A DNA stretch of 64,000 bases from contig JAJNNY010000050.1 of the NCBI GenBank assembly GCA_022453515.1, positions 186,001-250,000 of the forward strand, given 5' to 3'. Below the pieces are notes generated by a model. It saw nothing but the letters and a program-made list of their open reading frames with translations. It had not been told where the DNA came from and ran no database searches. Position 1 is the stretch's first letter; each line of letters opens with the position of its first letter. A program made the translations under genes and the position numbers. Shown in pieces: positions 57,415-64,000 of the stretch. The stretch is from Astrocystis sublimbata. Its lineage: Eukaryota > Ascomycota > Sordariomycetes > Xylariales > Xylariaceae.

Positions 57415-60400
57415 ATGGCAAAATCCAACGACGGTTCGGGGGGTACAGAAGATGCGCCCTGGCACCCTTCTTATCTCGATTGGCCCGTACTCGCAGGCTT
57501 CGGTATCGCGTTTTTGGTGGTTGCTATCAGCTGCCAGGTCTTGCTCTACTACTCGAACAAGAATAACGGCCTCGCAACTAGCTACCAAGGCCTTCACTAT
57601 CTATGGACGTACGGCCCAACAGCGATCCTGACTCTCATAGCGTCCTTCTGGGCCCGTGTAGAGTGTCAGACGAAGATCAGTGCTCCTTGGTGTCGGATGC
57701 TAAAGGGCGCTGCCACGAGCAAACAATCTGTGATGCTGGACTACATTTCCCAATTTCAGCCGTTAGCGATACACACCGCTATCAAGAACAAAGATTACTC
57801 CGTGGCAGCTTCTACTCTCGTCTCTCTTCTGCTCCGATTGGCCATCGTCATTTCGACATCTCTCATCGTTTTGTCGCGTGTAGATGTACAGATTGGAAAT
57901 ATGGAAATAACTCTGAAAGCCCGTTTTCTTGACGACTCGGACCTGTCGATACTCGACCGCTTAAAGACTGAACAACCATTCTCCACCCTCAATGCAATCA
58001 TCGCAGCGAATATTTCGTTACCGGAGGGAGTTTCGGAGATATATGCATACGTAACAGCTGAGAGCAACATCCCAAATGTGTCAGAGCTAGCGACCACTGT
58101 TGACGGATTTGAGGCGAGCTTGGACTGTAAGCCAGCTACTACCGTCTTATCGACCACGGACAAGGAAAAACGCGTAAGGTTGAGTTCGGACAGCTACGAG
58201 ACGACGATCACTCTTGAAGAATTGTTCCTGGTAGACATTTCAAATGATACCTACCCATATGATACCTACCCATATGATACCTACCCATATTACCCGCGAT
58301 ATAACGATCAAGGAGTCTTAAACACCTTACGCACCCTTAGGAGTCCACGCAATGGGCCCTACGGGGTTGATGACACGGTGGCTATTGTGGCAATTACCTT
58401 TTTGGGTACACCAAACCTTCCCATCGCCAACTCGTCGCATCCCGACGCATTTTTCACCGAGGTCACTATCCTACGAGCCAATTCTTTCATATGTAGACCA
58501 TACTACAAGATCAAACCCTTCAAGACCCTGACAAGTAACGCGGGTGTTCAAGTATCACCAGTTGCTGGTACGACAGCTCGGCAATTGACTTTCGCGTCTC
58601 CTTGGGACATATGGTGGGATCTTGATCAATCATTTGCTTGGCCCCTTAGAAGGCCGAGCATATGGCTTTCAGATGAACTACTATATGTCGATCCACATTC
58701 GTTACAGGCTCTTCAACTTGGAAATCACACTCGTTCCAAATACATTCCGACTCTAGCATCAGTGTTTGACGGAGACAACATTTCGCGGCTTGTGTCGAGT
58801 TTTTATCAACAATATGCCGCCATTTTTGCACGGGTAATTATGATGGAAGACACATCAACTCCTTCTAACGGGTCTATAATAGTGAACGAGCAACGTTTGC
58901 TTGTACAGGCTGCCTCAGCGCACATCATGACTGGTATTTTGCTTGCTTCAATTACTGGGATTATCCTGACTTGGTGGTGGCAATTGATATTAATTCTTCC
59001 CCAAAGTCCGACAACCATTATCGGCAATGCCATCTTATTAGCAAATGTCCCACTCTGCTTGACTGGAACGGGATGTGCTTCTACCTCCGACTTAAAGATT
59101 GTGATGGATAATTGGGTTTGTCGATTGAAAGTCGGGGAAACGGCGACCAAGAATCCACAATTTCTATTATGTAGCGACGAAAAGCGTTCTCATAACGGCA
59201 GACCGATATCTAAAGAGTTGAAGAAGTCCACTTATATGCCCTTCAGTCTTTCTTTTACTCTCAGGTTGTCCGCATTTGTGATAATAAGTGCCGTGGTAGC
59301 CACGCTTGAGATATTACTCAGGGAATCTAAGCACCTTGATGGCATTTGGGACACCCCCGCCGACAGCAGCAAGTACCAGCTGTGGACGGTAGTTCCAGGT
59401 CTTCTCTCGGCACTGATTAGCATGTACACTGCGTCAGTGGATGCAGATACTCGTTCTCAAAGCCCTCTCTTACAACTTCGACGTGGGGTAGGGTTCAAAA
59501 CCTTCAGCCTTGATCTTATCGACCGGCACACATCCACTTTGATCATCGAGGAGATTCGATCCCGAGGATCTGAAGCTCTCGTGTCTACGATTGCAGTCGC
59601 GATCACCTCGCTTCTGACTGTATTCTCGGCATCACTCTTCTTTGCAACGACCTTGCCAGCCGTGACACAGGTGCAATTGAACCATAGCAGTCTGGTATAT
59701 TATGGTCCAGATACAGATTCTCTCACTGACGACAACTCTCTATCCACCAACGTCGCGGTGGAGATTCTTTTGCATAACGCTTCATATCCTGCCTTTACCT
59801 ACCAAGACCTTGCATTTCCTGGACTAGTCTTGAATGGCAGGCCACCGAGCCACTTTGCTCAGTCGAGTAACATATACAACGTCACTGTCCCTGCAATTCG
59901 TCCTCATTTCAGTGATTGTAGGCTTTATAACTCCTCACATATCGACGTCAAAATATCGAATTATGATGATTCGACAAACTTGAACTTTGAAATTATCCCT
60001 GAGAAATGTGGACTGGAAAATGGGCATTTTACGACTATCGACTTTTCTGGGACGAATGAAAGTCAAAGTTATTTTGGTTATGAGAGCTTCATGTGCAGTT
60101 CACATATTTTCCTCTGGGGTCTTCTCAAAAAGACTCCAGGCCAGACGAAACCTCACGTTCAGTGGATCCAAGCCCTCGGATGCAACGATACTCTACAAAT
60201 TGTAGAAACGTCAGTGGAATTCAATGTCCCGACGATGACGGTTAACTCGCATAGCCCTCCAATCCCAGATTATGAAAATGCAATTACCCTCACGCCGCCG
60301 AGACAGAGGCTCGATTACACTGTGTTATTGCCATGGATCTTATCGAATGAAAATAACGCGAATCTTGAGACTATTTTCCGAATCATAACCAGCTCGCGCT

Positions 60401-61032
60401 ATGCCATACCAATCTCGTACCTTGGGGATGCCTCTAAAGTATCAGCAGTGATCGAGTCAATCCAGTTGCATTGGCGCATTTTCGTTGTTCAAGTTCTCGA
60501 CAACGAATTTCGATTCGGTAATAAAACCTCAGCAAAGTCCACCAACAAAAATTTAAGGCCTGTCTGGGACGAACCTAAGGCTTTCAATGCGACAGCTCGC
60601 GATCCCAGTGGTCGCAACCGAGTGGTGCAGGATGCTGCGTCGACACGAGTTCTCCAGTCGCTTCTCGCGGTAGTTCTCGTCTGCCTCAGCATCAATTGGT
60701 ACCTGATGCGCAACGTCAACGTCGTACCCCGGAGCCCGACGAGCATAGCCAACTGGATGGCGCTCTTAGCAGACGGGAACCTGCGCGACTTCTTACCGCC
60801 CAATGCAGCACATATGTCCTTGGACAATATCTCCCGATGGCATTTTGGCCAAGATGCGCTCTTCTACTTGGGGTTCAGGAAACATCCCGAGACTGGGAAG
60901 GAGGTTCTTCGGATCTATGTTGTTTCGGAACATTCGGGTCTGGATAAGCCTGAGGAACTAGGGTCGTCCTGGTGTAAGAGGCTCTGGGAGTTTGTAACGA
61001 CTAAGTTCAACACACGACGACAACGCTCGTGA
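57415..61032 (+). CDS. Large membrane protein with DUF3433 domains
   Basis: The start MAKSNDGSGG at 57415 was chosen because the frame upstream to 57274 begins at a non-ATG codon and the family starts shortly before a W(H)P...DWP-like lead-in; an earlier in-frame ATG (MPWLRK, about 57328) is an alternative. Length is 1205 residues. Two similar halves are visible, each opening with a hydrophobic helix (VLAGFGIAFLVVAISCQVLLYY, about 25-46; FSLTFTLRLSAFVIISAVVATLEILL, about 607-632). Each then has a WTYGPTAILTLIASFWARVE / WTVVPGLLSALISMYTASVD block, a LLLRLAIVISTSLIV-type helix and a long Asn/Ser/Thr-rich extracytoplasmic region. A last span (VLQSLLAVVLVCLSINWYLM) and a basic cytoplasmic tail end the protein. 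The molecular function of DUF3433 is unknown. No introns are needed. Confidence 0.88.
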   Translation: MAKSNDGSGGTEDAPWHPSYLDWPVLAGFGIAFLVVAISCQVLLYYSNKNNGLATSYQGLHYLWTYGPTAILTLIASFWARVECQTKISAPWCRMLKGAATSKQSVMLDYISQFQPLAIHTAIKNKDYSVAASTLVSLLLRLAIVISTSLIVLSRVDVQIGNMEITLKARFLDDSDLSILDRLKTEQPFSTLNAIIAANISLPEGVSEIYAYVTAESNIPNVSELATTVDGFEASLDCKPATTVLSTTDKEKRVRLSSDSYETTITLEELFLVDISNDTYPYDTYPYDTYPYYPRYNDQGVLNTLRTLRSPRNGPYGVDDTVAIVAITFLGTPNLPIANSSHPDAFFTEVTILRANSFICRPYYKIKPFKTLTSNAGVQVSPVAGTTARQLTFASPWDIWWDLDQSFAWPLRRPSIWLSDELLYVDPHSLQALQLGNHTRSKYIPTLASVFDGDNISRLVSSFYQQYAAIFARVIMMEDTSTPSNGSIIVNEQRLLVQAASAHIMTGILLASITGIILTWWWQLILILPQSPTTIIGNAILLANVPLCLTGTGCASTSDLKIVMDNWVCRLKVGETATKNPQFLLCSDEKRSHNGRPISKELKKSTYMPFSLSFTLRLSAFVIISAVVATLEILLRESKHLDGIWDTPADSSKYQLWTVVPGLLSALISMYTASVDADTRSQSPLLQLRRGVGFKTFSLDLIDRHTSTLIIEEIRSRGSEALVSTIAVAITSLLTVFSASLFFATTLPAVTQVQLNHSSLVYYGPDTDSLTDDNSLSTNVAVEILLHNASYPAFTYQDLAFPGLVLNGRPPSHFAQSSNIYNVTVPAIRPHFSDCRLYNSSHIDVKISNYDDSTNLNFEIIPEKCGLENGHFTTIDFSGTNESQSYFGYESFMCSSHIFLWGLLKKTPGQTKPHVQWIQALGCNDTLQIVETSVEFNVPTMTVNSHSPPIPDYENAITLTPPRQRLDYTVLLPWILSNENNANLETIFRIITSSRYAIPISYLGDASKVSAVIESIQLHWRIFVVQVLDNEFRFGNKTSAKSTNKNLRPVWDEPKAFNATARDPSGRNRVVQDAASTRVLQSLLAVVLVCLSINWYLMRNVNVVPRSPTSIANWMALLADGNLRDFLPPNAAHMSLDNISRWHFGQDALFYLGFRKHPETGKEVLRIYVVSEHSGLDKPEELGSSWCKRLWEFVTTKFNTRRQRS
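58246..58290 (+). repeat. In-frame 15-bp coding repeat, 3 copies
   Basis: Three exact copies of GATACCTACCCATAT encode DTYPY repeats in the extracytoplasmic region of the DUF3433 protein; length variation would stay in frame. Confidence 0.95.
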
Positions 61033-62087
61033 GTAAGCCGCGGGCTGCGGGATGAGGGTATATACTGACTGATATGATTTTCCTTTGCAACTTGAGATTT
61101 TCCTTCTGACACACATGTCTGATTGAATCGGTGGACTGACTATCTGAGGATGGAGCTAGGGCAAGTCATGTATCTACGTTTTGTATACGTTCCTATGTAA
61201 TGAGTATATGTAATGAGTAAACATCGAATAAGCATCAAATTACACAATAAATAGTCATTGAATAGATATATAAACAGTCTTTATCATAATATAATAAACA
61301 CTCACAAAATCACTGCTCCCTATCCCTGATGATAGGAATAGGTCAAGGAGGGGCTAAGATTAGAGCGCTCACTGCCCAAAGCTCTCATATGATATGAGAC
61401 CTCGCAGTTGGACAAAATGGATGTGATTATCTATGAACCATTAAGATAAAATTCTGGTCTCTCGATTGCATGCTGTAAATCAACTCAGCGAATGTGTTTG
61501 TTAATGACCGATATAGGTAAGGTAAAGGTGGTAATTGGCATGACCTGGGATAAGCCAGCTTGGTGCTTTGTGAGTTCGACGCGCCACATGATTACCTAAA
61601 CACAGCCACGTTTTGGGGCTGGACTTCGGTGGCGTTAGCTCCAGGGCACCTAACTGAGGGCCGTTTTAGGACTGAGTGGGGCACATGTAGGTAGGTACCT
61701 GTCTAGCCCTCGAGCAGGAGCGAGCCTTTCGCGACTCGAAAATGGCAACCAAACCCAAAGCTTCATCTACTCACCGACCCCCAACACGCTACCGCCATTT
61801 CTTCGCCTCGCCCCACCGTTTGAATCGCCATACACCACCATCCCCACCGATATCTACGTATTCTGCGATTTTCGAAAAGAGCAAACAGTCGCCCGGGGAA
61901 GCCGATGCTGGGCTTACCACCGCCGCTTCGGGGGGCAGAGACGTCGCGTTGAGAGCGGCGCAAAACTCAACCGACCCTACTGACCTCACCGCGCGCTGTC
62001 TTCTCAGGACCTGAACTTGTGAAGCTTTGGAATCTCGAGTACTGGCTGCCACCCAGACCTTGCCGTCACGAACCAACAGCGATCACC
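61033..62087. other. Intergenic between DUF3433 gene and TAF8
   Basis: AT-rich to about 61.5 kb, then the TAF8 promoter. The frame at 61742-62014 (90 codons, starting MATKPKASS) overlaps the probable TAF8 leader and has no family resemblance; an upstream ORF in the leader is possible. Confidence 0.5.
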
Positions 62088-63142
62088 ATGCAGAGCATTC
62101 CGCGGAAGCGGTCGGTCAGCGACCTTGACGATGGCGACTGCCAAGTCACCCACAAGCGACAGCGCACCACCACGCTGGAACCTGACGCCACGCCAACAAC
62201 ACCTGCCTTGAGTCAGCCTACGAAAGCGGCGTACGAGGCCGCGCGACATCCGACGGTTGAGAACATGGGCAGGGGCGGCTTGCGCCGATCAGTCACGTTG
62301 GCGCTGAAGCATGTGGGCTTCGACTCGGCCACCGAGGAGGCGCTGGAAGGTTTTACGGAGGCTGTTGAGACCTGTGAGTGCTAGCTATTCTATATTTCGA
62401 GTGCGACCTCAAGAGCAAGGGCTAATGCTATGTAGATATGGATGGCTTCATCCACCAGCTGACAAAGATGGCCAACGCCTCGCGAAGAAACGACCCCATC
62501 CCGACCGACTTCGAAGACGTGCTGCGCCATCACAACATCCCCCTATCATCCCTCAAACCCCATCTCAAGAACCCCGTCTCGAAAGCCCTCCTAGAGCCAA
62601 CCTTCTTCGACCCCATATGCGAAAACACGACTTACCTCGAGCGCACACCGCCCGTGCTAGGCGACGAGCTCGACGGACGCTACGAGAAAGAAGAACGCAC
62701 GTGGATCCCGACACACCTCCCCAGCTTCCCGAGTAAGCATACGTACCGCTGGACGCCGGCGTCGCCGCCGGCTAAGAAGTCGTCGGAGAAGAAGCGCGTC
62801 GAGGCCCTGGCGGACGCGCGGAAGGCTGAGGTCGCGCTGCAGCGTATTGATAGGGCGGCTAAGACTACACGGCAGAATGAGCTGCGCCTTGCCGCGTCGC
62901 GGAATCCGCTTAGCAAGAAGCGCCACGATGCCTGGGAGGGCCTTATGAAGAGCCTGCTGCCTAGGAGTGGCGGTGCGGTGAATGGGGGTGGAGGGAATAA
63001 TAGGACCGCGGCCGCGGAGGTCGCGTCGGAGGTGGCGGATCATAGTACCATCGTCAACGCCGGCGCCAAGTACGGCCGCAAGGAACTGCCGAGGGCGAAT
63101 CGGCGCGCGGTGATGGAGGGGGCACAAGGGGGGCAGGGGTGA
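62088..63142 (+). CDS. TAF8: TFIID subunit TAF8
   Basis: Exons 62088-62373 and 62436-63142 (62-nt intron, GTGAGT donor, GCTAAT branch, TGTAG acceptor) give 330 residues. The start MQSIPRKRSVSDLDDGD is the first ATG in this frame; the frame upstream opens only with GTG. Residues about 60-135 form the histone-fold (Bromo_TP) region: RRSVTLALKHVGFDSATEEALEGFTEAVETY and MDGFIHQLTKMANASRRNDPIPTDFEDV. The TAF8 C-terminal signature follows: LPSFPSKHTYRWTP at about residues 205-218, after EERTWIPTH. A basic, coiled-coil-prone segment (KKSSEKKRVEALADARKAEV) and a Gly/Asn-rich patch end the protein. TAF8 pairs with TAF10 through histone folds in TFIID. Confidence 0.9.
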
Positions 63143-64000
63143 AGGGGGGTTCGAGAGTGCTACCTAGACTACGGAGGAGTGTGTGTGTACCTACCTACCT
63201 AGGTAGATATGGATTACATCGCGATGGTTTACGGGTTTGTTTTGTTTTGTTATGTTTTGGGGAGAGAGTTATCTTGCGAGGCGTTTAGGGGGCTTGCATG
63301 GTCGGTCGGTCGGCTTGCTTACTGACATTCAGAGGAGAAGAGACGAGACGAGACGAGAAGAAGCAACGGTTGTGTTTGGTGCCGGCTTCGATCGAGATAC
63401 CCCTTATGAGAATGGCTTTTGTGCGTCTTGTTGAGTATATGATGGAGAATACAGAATATAATAATCTCTGACATGACAGCCCAAGCCCAGTACTACAATA
63501 CTATGTCTTCGCGCCATTTGACCTTCAAAGTTCTATGTTCATACAACGCAGGTATATGATAGAGGCAGCTGCTGTATTAGGTCAAGTAGAGTGGACGAGG
63601 GGAAGCTTATGAAGGATCATGAAGGATCAAGAGACGGTGTAGTGTAACGCTGAATGGTATTTCATTTAGCATGTCTAGGCTCTTTTCAACATCCTTTTTA
63701 AAACGGTGGTTATTTGAAGATTAAAACTCATTATCATGAAAGGAAGTGCGACCCAAATCATCTCGTCTCGGCCATCGTCGGCATAGCACCATGCGAGCAT
63801 GGGCGGTACCTAAATACTAATAGCAACCATACTACACATACTTGTAAACTGTGTTGTGTAGCTTAGCTAGCTGGTTGAAAAATAAGGAAAATTATACTGT
63901 CATTATTGTTCTTTTCTGGCCATCATACCAACTTCAAGACCAAGATCACGTAAGGGTTACATTTCATTCGGTTCGGAGTTTGCGACTTCAATGGGCTTGA
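63143..64000. other. 3' flank of TAF8 and intergenic
   Basis: Contains TACCTACCTACCTAGGTAG (around 63188-63206), GAGACGAGACGAGACGAG repeats near 63335, and no supportable gene to the window edge. Confidence 0.5.

Noticed and set aside
61742..62014. A 90-codon plus-strand frame starting MATKPKASS
   Set aside because: No domain, overlaps the likely TAF8 leader, and both strands are open there because of local composition.
1..64000. CRISPR arrays, bacterial operators, rRNA genes, plasmid or viral origins
   Set aside because: Nothing of this kind is seen; the window is eukaryotic nuclear DNA and its repeats lack the regular spacer structure of CRISPR.

Overview
The window is nuclear DNA of a filamentous ascomycete (Pezizomycotina, most probably a Sordariomycete). 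Genes are split by short introns (about 48-95 nt, a few of 330-390 nt) with GTRAGT donors and CTRAC/CTAAT branch sites. The gene set (multimodular NRPS, CFEM protein, DUF3433 membrane protein, Som1, Cox9, mitochondrial uL22, TAF8) is characteristic of that group. No species can be named from sequence alone. Gene models below were built by hand-splicing open frames; exon coordinates are given in the entries.

Layout. (1) 1-11043: 3' part of a nonribosomal peptide synthetase, running off the left edge, visible order A(partial)-T-C-A-T-C-A-T-E-C, joined across one 82-nt intron. A J-domain relic follows at about 11.2-11.45 kb. (2) 15.3-17.0 kb: a CFEM-domain membrane protein behind a long pyrimidine-rich leader. 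(3) 18.1-25.6 kb: a repeat-rich accessory segment. It holds a degenerate tandem array built around CACTGCTTTTTTAGCAC, a small MITE-like family with CACTGCATTTTTAGCCC ends, an ankyrin-repeat gene bracketed by inverted copies of those repeats, and an intact ten-exon FAD monooxygenase gene. (4) 27.9-29.9 kb: a frameshifted Ser/Thr-rich pseudogene in a gene-poor stretch. (5) 31.6-40.9 kb: a compact housekeeping island with mitochondrial ribosomal protein uL22m, divergent COX9, SOM1, a divergent Rad51/XRCC2-like gene, an intron-bearing tRNA gene, a FAR1-type DNA-binding protein and a small DUF1772-like membrane protein. (6) 43.1-48.8 kb: a DHA2-type MFS transporter and, convergent with it, a long isochorismatase / AlkB-type dioxygenase / GST-like fusion protein. 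(7) 48.8-57.4 kb: about 8.6 kb without a supportable gene, with TG-rich mini- and microsatellites. (8) 57.4-63.1 kb: a large DUF3433 membrane protein and TAF8.

Functional links. The NRPS is the only secondary-metabolism core gene; the FAD monooxygenase and MFS pump are of kinds often found with NRPSs, but they lie 13-32 kb away across repeat-rich or unrelated DNA, so a shared pathway is not established. Three nuclear genes for mitochondrial proteins (uL22m, Cox9, Som1) sit within 4.1 kb, two of them on one 489-bp divergent promoter. The most unusual items are the three-domain fusion at 45.3-48.8 kb, the missing substrate-anchoring Asp in the third NRPS A domain despite a following epimerisation domain, and the inverted repeats around the ankyrin gene.
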